A DNA stretch of 64,000 nt from Streptomyces sp. (GTDB lineage: Bacteria > Actinomycetota > Actinomycetes > Streptomycetales > Streptomycetaceae). Under the pieces are notes generated by a model, which was not told the DNA's origin, did no database searches, and was given only the letters and a program-made list of their open reading frames with translations. The number at the start of each line of letters is the position of its first letter. The stretch's first letter is position 1. Below, piece by piece: positions 44,808 to 52,550 of the stretch. A program made the translations under genes and the position numbers. The stretch spans positions 1 to 64,000 of the forward strand of contig NZ_JAPSKN010000012.1 of the NCBI RefSeq assembly GCF_031181705.1, written 5' to 3'.

Positions 44808-46922
44808 TCAGGCGGCGCGCTCCTGCTCGCCGGCCTCCAGCGGCACCTGCGGTCCGTTCGACTCGCGCAGCCAGCGCCGCAGCACCCGGTGCACCCGCTC
44901 GGCACCGACGAGTTCCGCCCCGTCCCCGACGGGCGCGGACAGCGTGAGCGGCGACAGCAGGAAGGGCTTGCCCTGGGCGCCGCCGAGCCCGCCGTGGGAG
45001 CCGATCTGCTCCTCGAAGGCGAGGACTTCGCCGTCGACCGGGTCGTGGAAGGAGTTGACCATGATGTCGGCGGCGTGCGGGAAGGAGTGCGTGCGGCGGA
45101 CCGCGTCGGCGGCGCCCGGGCCGAACGCGGCGAGCGGGCCCGGGTCGTGGTCGAGGTCGGCCAGCGGGATCTCGGCCCCGTACGCGCCGAGGACGACCCC
45201 GCCGTGCTGCTCGCTGCGCACCAGCAGGAAGCCGATGCCGGGGTGGTTGGCGAGGGTCGGCAGCAGCGCGGGGTGGCGGGCGTCGATCTCCTCCTTGCTC
45301 ATCCGGTGGGTGACGTCCGGGAAGGAGACCAGACCGAGGTTGCCCGAGGCCAGCACGATCGGTTCCTCGCGGCGCACCGGCCGGTGCCGCTCGCGGCCCT
45401 CCTCGACCGGTATGCGCAGCGCGGCGCGGACGGCGGCGCGGGCCTCCGCGCCGCTGCGGGTGCGCTCGGCCCGGCGCGGCACGGGCAGTCCGCAGCCGGC
45501 CCGCACGAGGTCGCCGAGGGTGAGGCCGTAGCGGGAGCGGAAGGTCTCGCCGGGGCTCTGGCCGTGGTCGGACAGCACGACGATCCGGTACGGGCGCGGG
45601 GCGTGCTCGGCGACGTTCTCGATCAGGGCGAGGCAGCGGTCCAGGCGCTGCAGGACCTTCCGCGCGTCGCGGCTCGCGGGCCCTGAGTGGTGGGCGACCT
45701 CGTCGTAGGCGACCAGATCGGCGTAGACGGCGGTGCGTCCGGCGAGCATGTCGCCGGTGACGGCGGCGACGACGACGTCCCGCTCGACGACGGTCGCGAA
45801 GGCGCGCACGAGCGGGTAGAGGCCGCCGCGGGAGACGCGCGGCCGCTGCTTGCGGAGGCGGGCCCGGGTGGACTCGCCGATCTCCCGGCCGACCTCGGCG
45901 AGGAAGGACAGTGCCGTGCGCACGGCGTTGGCCGGGTCGGAGAAGTAGGCGAAGTAGCCGTCGCGGGAGCGGTTCTCGCGGCTGCGGCGGCGGGTGGCGA
46001 TGGACAGCACCAGGGCCTGCTGGTCGGCGCCGCCGCCGAAGAGGTTGCCGCGGCTGGCGCCGTCCACGGTGAGCAGGCCGCCGTGCCCGGCGTATCCGAC
46101 GGCGCGGCGCTGGAGTTCGGCGGCGCTGGTCGGGCGGTTGCAGACGACGATCTCGCGGGTGTCCTTCTCGTACCAGCGGAAGGCCGGGACGTCGTGATTG
46201 CTGCCGTGCAGGATGCCGAGCTGGCTGGCGCCGGTCTGGCTGGACCAGTCGGTGCGCCAGGGGGTGAGCCGGTGGCTGGGGCGGCCGCCGGGGCCCGGGT
46301 CGAGCCAGCGGGCGACGGTGGGCATCAGGCCCTCGCCGACCGCGTCGAGCAGGGTGTCGTGGCCGACGCCGTCCAGTTGCAGGAAGACCGTACCGGGGCT
46401 GGACGGGCAGGGCGGTCCGGACCGGCGGCGGCGGCGGTCGGAGAGGCGGTAGAGCCGGCGGCGGTAGGCGTCGTCGTCACGGACGGCCAGGGCTGCGCCG
46501 GTCGCGGACGCCACGGCCGACATCACCGCGGCGACCACGACGGCGGTCTCCGGGTCGGCGGCGCCGCGCTCGGCGGGGTTGAGGTTCAGGGCGAGCAGCA
46601 GCAGCGCCCCGTTCAGGAAGAAGACCAACAGGCCGAGCACGAGCGCGGGTACGAGGAGCAGCAGCCGCACCAGCAGCGGCCACACCACGGCCGACAGCAC
46701 GCCGAAGGCACCGGCGCCGAACGCGGCCGTGACGGCGATGTCGGTCGCGCTGTCGCCGTCCGCCGAGCGGAGCCGGAAGTCGGGCAGGATGCCGGCGAGC
46801 ACCAGCATCGTGACGGTGGAAACCGCCCACACGGCGACGCTGCGCCCCACCTGACTGGCGGCCCGCCGCCACCGCACGCCCCGCACGCCCAGCCACCTCA
46901 CGTCCCGGCCCGCCGCGTCCAC
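44808..46922 (-). CDS. Membrane-bound alkaline-phosphatase-superfamily protein
   Basis: 704 residues. The N-terminus (about 25-150) has four TM helices resembling a phage-holin-like DUF (SVAVWAVSTVTMLVLAGIL, GVLSAVVWPLLVRLLLLVP, LVLGLLVFFLNGALLLLAL, VVVAAVMSAVASATGAAL). From about 178 an alkaline-phosphatase fold begins with FLQLDGVGHDTL and has LVAYDEVAHHSG and IVVLSDHGQSPG, holding the metal-binding Asp and His. It may hydrolyse a phosphodiester or phosphate ester at the outer membrane face. 40 bases upstream of the MoxR gene. Confidence 0.85.
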   Translation of the reverse strand: MDAAGRDVRWLGVRGVRWRRAASQVGRSVAVWAVSTVTMLVLAGILPDFRLRSADGDSATDIAVTAAFGAGAFGVLSAVVWPLLVRLLLLVPALVLGLLVFFLNGALLLLALNLNPAERGAADPETAVVVAAVMSAVASATGAALAVRDDDAYRRRLYRLSDRRRRRSGPPCPSSPGTVFLQLDGVGHDTLLDAVGEGLMPTVARWLDPGPGGRPSHRLTPWRTDWSSQTGASQLGILHGSNHDVPAFRWYEKDTREIVVCNRPTSAAELQRRAVGYAGHGGLLTVDGASRGNLFGGGADQQALVLSIATRRRSRENRSRDGYFAYFSDPANAVRTALSFLAEVGREIGESTRARLRKQRPRVSRGGLYPLVRAFATVVERDVVVAAVTGDMLAGRTAVYADLVAYDEVAHHSGPASRDARKVLQRLDRCLALIENVAEHAPRPYRIVVLSDHGQSPGETFRSRYGLTLGDLVRAGCGLPVPRRAERTRSGAEARAAVRAALRIPVEEGRERHRPVRREEPIVLASGNLGLVSFPDVTHRMSKEEIDARHPALLPTLANHPGIGFLLVRSEQHGGVVLGAYGAEIPLADLDHDPGPLAAFGPGAADAVRRTHSFPHAADIMVNSFHDPVDGEVLAFEEQIGSHGGLGGAQGKPFLLSPLTLSAPVGDGAELVGAERVHRVLRRWLRESNGPQVPLEAGEQERAA

Positions 46923-46995
46923 GGGCTCTCCCCCACCCTGTCACAACGCCCGGGAGGGCTCCTTCGTCCCCGGCTCATACCCCCCGCCGGGAACT

Positions 46996-47397
46996 TCAGC
47001 GGCCGTCGTACCCGGCCGTCGGCATCGACAGCCGGCGGTGCACACACGCCTTCATCGCCGCGTCGTACGCCGGTTCCGCGTGGCCCACCGTCTCGACCCG
47101 CACGCCGCGCCGCGCGCACTCCGCGGTGAACTCCTCGACGGAGGCGAGCGCGCTCTCCAGGACCCGCCGGCTGGGCGCCACGAACAGGTCGAGGCCGGGC
47201 CGGACGCCGTCCCACAGGGCCTCGTGGTCGGGCCGCAGCCCGCGCACCAGCAACTCGCGGCTGACCGTGTAGCCCCGCTCGGCGGCCCAGCGGGCGCACA
47301 TCGCGTGCTGGCTGCGGGAGTCGACCAGGAACGGGTCGTGGTCCAGTTCCTCCAGCGGCGTCAGACTCGCGATCGCCGTGACCCGCACCGGCCCCAT
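46996..47397 (-). CDS. Conserved-type hypothetical protein
   Basis: 133 residues, starting MGPVRVTAIASLTPLEELDHDPFLVDSRSQ. Form is alpha/beta with RGYTVSRELLVRGLRPDHEALWDGVRPGLDLFVAP followed by a helix and RGVRVETVGHAEPAYD, which resembles a resolvase-like or Rossmann-type small domain, but catalytic residues of serine recombinases are not evident. ATG at 47397 is preferred to the GTG at 47412 because GGAGG lies upstream. Same direction as the phosphatase gene, 73 bases away. Confidence 0.7.
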   Translation of the reverse strand: MGPVRVTAIASLTPLEELDHDPFLVDSRSQHAMCARWAAERGYTVSRELLVRGLRPDHEALWDGVRPGLDLFVAPSRRVLESALASVEEFTAECARRGVRVETVGHAEPAYDAAMKACVHRRLSMPTAGYDGR

Positions 47398-47481
47398 GGC
47401 GTCCCCCCTCACCTCCGGGTTTCGCCGCCGACCCTACTCCTGCACGTAGGCTTCGGGGAGTCGCGCGAAGGAGGCAAAGAA

Positions 47482-48255
47482 GTGCCGGTGGAGATCACCT
47501 GGTGGGGTCACGCCACTTGCACCGTCGAGGACTCGAACGTGCGCGTGCTCACCGACCCGTTGTTCGCGCGCCGGCTCGCGCACCTGCGTCGCCGGCGCGG
47601 GGACCTGCCGCCCCCCGACGCCCACCGCGCGGACGTCGCTCTGATCTCGCATCTGCACGCCGACCACCTGCACGTGCCGTCGCTGATGCGGCTCGCGCCG
47701 GGCACGCGCCTGCTCGTGCCCCGGGGCGCGCGCCGGGCGGTGCCCGCGCTGCGCCGGCTCACGCACCTGCGGGTCGCCGAGGTGGCGCCCGGCGACGAGA
47801 CGCGGGTCGGGGACGTCGTCGTACGGGTTGTGCCGGCGCGGCACGACGGGCGGCGGCTGCCGCTCGGGCCGCACCGCTCCCCCGCCCTCGGCTATGTCAT
47901 ATCCGGCGAGGCCCGCACCTACTTCGCCGGGGACACCGGGCTGTTCGACGAGATGGCCAAGGAGGTCGGGCCGGTCGAGGCGGCGCTGCTGCCGGTGGGC
48001 GGCTGGGGGCCGTACCTGGGCGAGGGGCATCTGGACGCGGGCCGGGCGGCACAGGCGCTGGCGCGCCTCGGGGCGCGCAGCGCGGTGCCGGTGCACTACG
48101 GCACGTACTGGCCGATCGGGATGGACGCCGTGCGCCCCCACGAGTTCCACGCGCCGGGGGACGAGTTCGTCCGGCTGGCCGCCCGGTACGCGCCCGAGGC
48201 GGCGGTGCACCGGCTGCGGCACGGCGAGAGTGTGCGGCTGGAGGCGGCTCTGTGA
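47482..48255 (+). CDS. MBL-fold metallo-hydrolase (UlaG-like)
   Basis: 257 residues of metallo-beta-lactamase fold. Motif ISHLHADHLH (HxHxDH), the earlier WWGHATC and the later YFAGDTG and PVHYGTYWP hold the two metals. UlaG-like enzymes cleave lactones or phosphoesters. GTG at 47482 behind GAAGGAGG. The stop overlaps the DedA start (GTGA), so these form an operon; the pairing suggests an envelope-linked job, which is inference. Confidence 0.88.
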   Translation: MPVEITWWGHATCTVEDSNVRVLTDPLFARRLAHLRRRRGDLPPPDAHRADVALISHLHADHLHVPSLMRLAPGTRLLVPRGARRAVPALRRLTHLRVAEVAPGDETRVGDVVVRVVPARHDGRRLPLGPHRSPALGYVISGEARTYFAGDTGLFDEMAKEVGPVEAALLPVGGWGPYLGEGHLDAGRAAQALARLGARSAVPVHYGTYWPIGMDAVRPHEFHAPGDEFVRLAARYAPEAAVHRLRHGESVRLEAAL

Positions 48256-48905
48256 CGTGGTCCGCGCCCGCGGCTGCGGCCGGGCTGCCCCTGCTCGCGG
48301 TGCCGGCCGTCACGCCGGCGTCCGTGCTGCCGGAGGCGACGCAGCAGGCGATCGGGTACCCGACGCTCTTCGTGCTGGTGCTGCTCGGGGCGCTGGTGCC
48401 GGTGATCCCGACGGGGGCGCTGGTGAGTTCGGCCGCGGTGGTCGCGGTGCACCAGACGGCGCCGTTCTCGCTGGCGATGGTGTTCGTGACGGCGTCGCTG
48501 GCGGCGTTCCTCGGGGACGCGGCGCTGTACTGGCTGGGGCGGCGCGGGCTGACGTCGAAGAACGGCTCGCGCTGGCTGGAGGCGCTGCGGGCGCGGGCGC
48601 CGGAGGACCGGCTGGCGCAGGCGCAGGAGAAGCTGGCCTCGCACGGGGTCGCCGTGCTGGTGCTGTCCCGGCTGGTGCCGGCCGGGCGGATTCCGGTGAT
48701 GCTGGCGTGTCTGCTGGCGAAGTGGCCGCTGCGGCGGTTCTCCCGGGGGAACTTCCCTGCCTGCCTGGCCTGGGCCGTGACGTACCAGCTGATCGGGATT
48801 CTCGGCGGGTCGTTGTTCGACGAGCCGTGGGAGGGTGTCGTGGCGGCGATCGGGCTGACCTTGCTGATCAGCGTGGTGCCGAGTGTGGTGCGGCGGGTGC
48901 GGTGA
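48252..48905 (+). CDS. DedA family membrane protein
   Basis: 217 residues, about five TM helices, with the DedA/SNARE-associated pattern: LGALVPVIPTGALVSSAAV, LAAFLGDAALYWLGRRG, LSRLVPAGRIPVMLACLLAKWPLRRF and a last helix GVVAAIGLTLLISVVPSVV. DedA proteins move lipid carriers such as undecaprenyl phosphate or phospholipids across the membrane. The conserved Arg and Pro in RLVPAGR are kept. GTG start overlaps the upstream stop. Confidence 0.9.
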   Translation: MTWSAPAAAAGLPLLAVPAVTPASVLPEATQQAIGYPTLFVLVLLGALVPVIPTGALVSSAAVVAVHQTAPFSLAMVFVTASLAAFLGDAALYWLGRRGLTSKNGSRWLEALRARAPEDRLAQAQEKLASHGVAVLVLSRLVPAGRIPVMLACLLAKWPLRRFSRGNFPACLAWAVTYQLIGILGGSLFDEPWEGVVAAIGLTLLISVVPSVVRRVR

Positions 48906-48989
48906 CGCCGTGGGGGCGTGGTCGTGCCCGGGGCGCGGGTGGCCGGTGGTTGCTCGCGCGGCTCCCCGCGCCCCGTCGAGGGCGTTTCC

Positions 48990-50054
48990 CTACAGCACCT
49001 TCGAGGCGCCCACCGGCATGTCCCACAGGTTCTCGCGGGGCAGGCCCGTCTTCTCCCAGGCCGCCCGCACGCGCGTGAGGGGTTCCAGGACGGGCTCGGC
49101 CGACAGCACGAACGTGGCCCAGTGCATGGGGGCCATCCGAGTCGCTCCCAGGTCCTGGGCCGCCCGGACCGCTTCCTCCGGGTCGCAGTGGACGTCGCTG
49201 AGCCACCAGCGGGGGTCGTAGGCGCCGATGGGCAGCAGCGCCAGGTCGATGCCGGGGTAGCGGCGGCCGATGCGGGAGAACCAGTGGCCGTATCCCGTGT
49301 CGCCCGCGAAGTACACGCGTTGGCCGTCCTGGTCGGTGAGCACCCAGCCGCCCCAGAGGCTGTGGCAGGTGTCGGTGAGGGTGCGCTTGGACCAGTGGTG
49401 GGAGGGGACGAAGTCGAAGCGGACGCCGTTCAGTTCGGCCGCCTCCCACCAGTCGAGCTCGGTGACGCGGGTGAAGCGGCGGCGGTGGAACCAGCGGGCG
49501 AGCCCGGCCGGGACGAACACGGGGGTGTCGCGCGGGAGGCGGCGCAGGGTGGGGGCGTCCAGGTGGTCGTAGTGGTTGTGGCTGATGACGACGGCGTCGA
49601 CGCGCGGCAGGTCCTCCCAGGGGACGCCGACGGGCGTGATGCGGGCCGGGGTGCCGAGGATGCGGCGGGACCAGACCGGGTCGGTGAGGACCGTGAGCCC
49701 GCCGATCCTCAGGATCCAGCTGGCGTGTCCCGCCCAGGTGACCGCGACCGTGCGGGCGTCGACGCGGGGCAGCGGGGCCGGGGCGTAGGGCAGGCGGGGG
49801 ATGTCGGCCAGGCCCTCCGGGCCGGGTCTCACGGCGCCTTCGCGGGCGAAGCGGGCCATGGCCTTCAGGCCGGGCAGCGGGGCGGTCAGCCGGTCGTGGA
49901 AGGTGCGCGGCCACACCCGGCGCTCGGCCAGCGGCCGGGGTTGGGCCAGCGGCGGGTACGGGGCCGCCACGGGGGACGGGAGGGCCGCTGGTCCGGTGTC
50001 CCGGGTGGCCGGGCCGGTGGCCGTGCTGGTGGTCGACTCGGACTGCTGCGTCAT
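48990..50054 (-). CDS. MBL-fold hydrolase (NAPE-PLD/RomA-like)
   Basis: 354 residues. After a Ser/Thr/Pro-rich 35-residue lead the MBL domain has VTWAGHASWILRIGG, VVISHNHYDHLD (metal-binding motif), FVPSHHWSKRT, VYFAGDTGYGHWF and PMHWATFVLS. NAPE-PLD-like proteins hydrolyse phosphodiester bonds of lipids. The ATG at 50054 overlaps the stop of the aminotransferase-like gene by 4 bases, so both are translated together. Confidence 0.9.
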   Translation of the reverse strand: MTQQSESTTSTATGPATRDTGPAALPSPVAAPYPPLAQPRPLAERRVWPRTFHDRLTAPLPGLKAMARFAREGAVRPGPEGLADIPRLPYAPAPLPRVDARTVAVTWAGHASWILRIGGLTVLTDPVWSRRILGTPARITPVGVPWEDLPRVDAVVISHNHYDHLDAPTLRRLPRDTPVFVPAGLARWFHRRRFTRVTELDWWEAAELNGVRFDFVPSHHWSKRTLTDTCHSLWGGWVLTDQDGQRVYFAGDTGYGHWFSRIGRRYPGIDLALLPIGAYDPRWWLSDVHCDPEEAVRAAQDLGATRMAPMHWATFVLSAEPVLEPLTRVRAAWEKTGLPRENLWDMPVGASKVL

Positions 50055-51298
50055 CGCGCAGGCTCCCCTCGCTGAGCGTCGTCGCGGAGATCGTCGAAGA
50101 CCGACTTCAGATGGATCAACGCGCGTTGCACGTGCGGCAGTTCCAACGGCGTGGGTGAGGTGAGGCATTCCGCGCGTTCGGTGTCGGAGCCGCCCATCAG
50201 TGCGCCGGTGGAGAGCCGCACGCGCGGGGCTTCGAGGCCGTCGCCGAAACGGTGGCCGCCCGGCGCGGGCATGCCGAGCCGGGCGCTGAGGAAGTCCTCC
50301 AGTTCCTGCGCGTCTCCGACGCCGTGCGCGGCCAGGGCGGGGCGCAGCGGGCCGAGGTCGGCGTACAGGTGACGGCCGGACCGCGGGGGCCGGGCGAGGG
50401 CGCCGGCGGAGACCACGGCGTCGTGCGCGGCGGCGGCCAGGCGTGCGTGCAGGCGCACGGCGGCGGTCACGCGCCCGGTGACCGGTCCGGGTTCCGCGAG
50501 GGCGTACCCGGCGGCCGCGGCGACCGGGGCGGCGACCCGCCCGTCGAGGGCCGTGAGCACGTCGAGCACGCGCGCGTGGAGGCCGTCGGCTTCGTCCCCG
50601 GCCGGGAAGCGGGCGACGGCGGCCGGCCAGCCGGGCGGGAGGAGGGCACCGGCCAGGTCCGAGACGACGACGACCCGGTCGGGCAGCATCTCGGCGGGGC
50701 TGAGCAGCACGGTGTCGTGCGGTTCGTGCAGGGTGTCGCGCCAGGTCTCGTCGCTGACCAGGTGCAGGCCCTGTCCCTGGGCGGCCTCGACGGTCTCGTG
50801 CAGCAGTTCGGGCGGGGCCACGGTGGCCGTGGGGTCGTCGGCGACGGACAGCACCAGCAGCCGCGGGTCGCCGCCCTCGGCACGGACCCGGCGCACGGTC
50901 TCCAGCAGGGCGTAGGGGTCGGGGACGCCGCCGCTCTCCGGCGGGGTCGGCACCTGGAAGGCGGGGCGCCCCAGCAGGCGTGCGTACGGCGCCCACCAGG
51001 CGGCGCAGGGTCTCGGCACGAGGACGTCGCCGCCGAGGGCCGCGGTCAGGGCGAGGAGCAGGGCGGGCGCGCCGGGGGCGGCGGCGACGCGGCCGGGGTC
51101 GCAGTGCAGTCCGCGCCGGTCCCAGTAGCCACAGGCGGCCTCGCGGAGGGCGGGGCCGCCGCCGACCGGCTCGTGGCCGCCGCGGGAGGCCGCCGACGCC
51201 AGCACGGCGGCCAGTTCCGGCAGCACGGGCAGGCCGTCCTCGGGGATCGACGGCCCGAACCGGACCGGGCCGTGGCCTTCCGGGTCCGTCCGCCGCAT
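50051..51298 (-). CDS. Aminotransferase-fold protein lacking the PLP lysine
   Basis: 415 residues with a class I/II aminotransferase plan: VGGGPALREAACGYW, PRPCAAWWAPYARLLG, LVLSVADDPTATV (NPTG-like), HLVSDETWRD (Asp/Glu) and the carboxylate Arg near PRVRLSTGAL. The stretch VVVVSDLAGALLPPGW occupies the place of the canonical SxSKxxxxPGxR, yet has Ala where Lys should be and no Arg. The whole chain has only one lysine, near the C-terminus (HLKSVFDD), which cannot serve. So a pseudoenzyme or binding protein is likely. RBS GGAGG 5 bases before ATG. Confidence 0.8.
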   Translation of the reverse strand: MRRTDPEGHGPVRFGPSIPEDGLPVLPELAAVLASAASRGGHEPVGGGPALREAACGYWDRRGLHCDPGRVAAAPGAPALLLALTAALGGDVLVPRPCAAWWAPYARLLGRPAFQVPTPPESGGVPDPYALLETVRRVRAEGGDPRLLVLSVADDPTATVAPPELLHETVEAAQGQGLHLVSDETWRDTLHEPHDTVLLSPAEMLPDRVVVVSDLAGALLPPGWPAAVARFPAGDEADGLHARVLDVLTALDGRVAAPVAAAAGYALAEPGPVTGRVTAAVRLHARLAAAAHDAVVSAGALARPPRSGRHLYADLGPLRPALAAHGVGDAQELEDFLSARLGMPAPGGHRFGDGLEAPRVRLSTGALMGGSDTERAECLTSPTPLELPHVQRALIHLKSVFDDLRDDAQRGEPAR

Positions 51299-51488
51299 CC
51301 GTACCTCCGCAGTGACTCGTGCCGCCGTGTCGGGTCGCCTTCGGCGCCTGCGCCGTCCGCTGCCCGGTGGTCCGTACGGTGCGGCTCGTGCCCTCGGCCA
51401 CTGAGTACCCACAGGACAGCCGCCGCATGAGCCCCGCCCGGGTCGTGACGGTCACAGCATGAGCGGGGCGGGGCCGGGGAAGCGGGGG

Positions 51489-51610
51489 GCTCGCGGGCCC
51501 GCTGTGCACGCCGGAGACCGGTGGTGCACGCCGGGGGCGCGGTGGTGTGCGCCGGGCGTCAGTGGTGTGCGTGGGTGGTCAGTGGGTGGGTCGAGGTCAG
51601 TGGTGTGTGC
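51489..51610. repeat. Degenerate tandem repeat, about 20 bases per unit
   Basis: About six diverged units of the pattern GTGGTGTGCGCCGGG follow one another (for example GTGGTGCACGCCGGGGGCGC, GGTGGTGTGCGCCGGGCGTCA shortened, GTGGTGTGCGTGGGTGGTCA). They occupy the 298-base gap between a secreted protein gene (ends 51597) and the aminotransferase-like gene (starts 51298). I see no gene on either strand; a plus-strand frame here has no RBS. The promoter of the aminotransferase-like gene should also lie in this gap. Confidence 0.5.
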
Positions 51611-52274
51611 CGCTCCCCCGGTTGCGCAGGCGGTGTGCGGCGGCGCCGCACGCGCCCGCGATCAGCAGCCCGCCGGCGACCAGGGCCGGCACGGAGTCGG
51701 TGAAGGCGCCGCCGTCACCGGCCCGCACGCCGCGCTGGACGGGCGCCTCACCGCACGCGCCGGGATGGGGCTCGCGGTGGTGCGACGGTTCGGGACAGGG
51801 GTGGTGCGTGGGCTTGTGGGTGGGCCGGGGGGACGGTGGGTGCGGACCGGTTCCGTGGGCCACCGTGAAGGTCGCGCTCCATTGCTTGCCCTCCCCGCCG
51901 GGTGCGGCCGGGCAGGTGCCGTCGACGGTCCACGCGGAGTCCTCGCCGAGGGCGTCCGGATCGCCCTCGAAGTTCTCGGCGGAGGCGATGAGGGCCGTCC
52001 CGCGGTAGGCGGGGCCGGACAACTCGTCGTCGTTGCCGCTGACCTTGTGCAGCGCCACCGTGCCCTCGTCGAAGGCCTGTGAGGTGGCGTCGATGCTCTC
52101 GGGCGGGGGTTCCCCGTCCGGATCGCAGGTGACCGAGATCGTGAGCGTGCCCCCGGGCCGGACGGTGGCGGGAGCGACCTCGGCGGCGGGTTCGGCGGAC
52201 GCGGCCGGCGCGAAGCCCGCCAGGGCCGGACCGGCCAGGGCGGCGACGGACAGTGCGTGGAGGGTGCGGCGCAT
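51597..52274 (-). CDS. Secreted, cell-surface-anchored protein of unknown function
   Basis: 225 residues. Signal peptide (LHALSVAALAGPALAGFAPA, cleaved after ASA), a beta-rich exported domain of about 120 residues (PGGTLTISVTCDPDGE) with Cys residues that can form disulfides (VTCDPDG, DGTCPAAPG), a His/Pro-rich linker (PRPTHKPTHHPCPEPSHH) that may bind metal, and a C-terminal TM helix (VPALVAGGLLIAGACGAAA) with basic tail. No LPXTG motif is visible, so it is anchored by the helix rather than sortase. Confidence 0.78.
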   Translation of the reverse strand: MRRTLHALSVAALAGPALAGFAPAASAEPAAEVAPATVRPGGTLTISVTCDPDGEPPPESIDATSQAFDEGTVALHKVSGNDDELSGPAYRGTALIASAENFEGDPDALGEDSAWTVDGTCPAAPGGEGKQWSATFTVAHGTGPHPPSPRPTHKPTHHPCPEPSHHREPHPGACGEAPVQRGVRAGDGGAFTDSVPALVAGGLLIAGACGAAAHRLRNRGSGTHH

Positions 52275-52483
52275 GGAGCGAGCTCCTTCGGGCGACGGCA
52301 GGAAGGCCCTGCCGCCATCACAACGAGCCCGGCGCGGCGCCGCGCGCGGCCGACCCCCATTAGCGGGACGGCACCCGCCGACCGGGTGAACGCCGGGTCC
52401 GTGAACCCCAGGGTGCCGCTCAGCCGGTGGGCCGGACGGTCGCCGTGGGCGCGCGTCGGCGCGGACCACGCCGGGACGTCCGC

Positions 52484-52507
52484 GTTTTTTGCCGTCGCAC
52501 AGGGTGA
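52484..52507 (+). promoter_or_regulatory. Sigma-B-like promoter before the TPP enzyme gene
   Basis: GTTT, 14 bases, GGGTGA resembles the Streptomyces sigma-B consensus GNNT-N14-16-GGGTAY with one mismatch in the last positions. 44 bases before the ATG at 52551. The remaining gap from 52275 holds no gene that I can support. Confidence 0.35.
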
Positions 52508-52550
52508 CTCGTACGGCCGACGGTGTCGTCACGCGTCCGGGAGGTCGTAC

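Noticed and set aside
51459-52082. 207-residue plus-strand frame over the tandem repeats and the secreted protein gene
   Set aside because: It is mainly antisense to a gene with a clear signal peptide and TM anchor; the repetitive start has no RBS.
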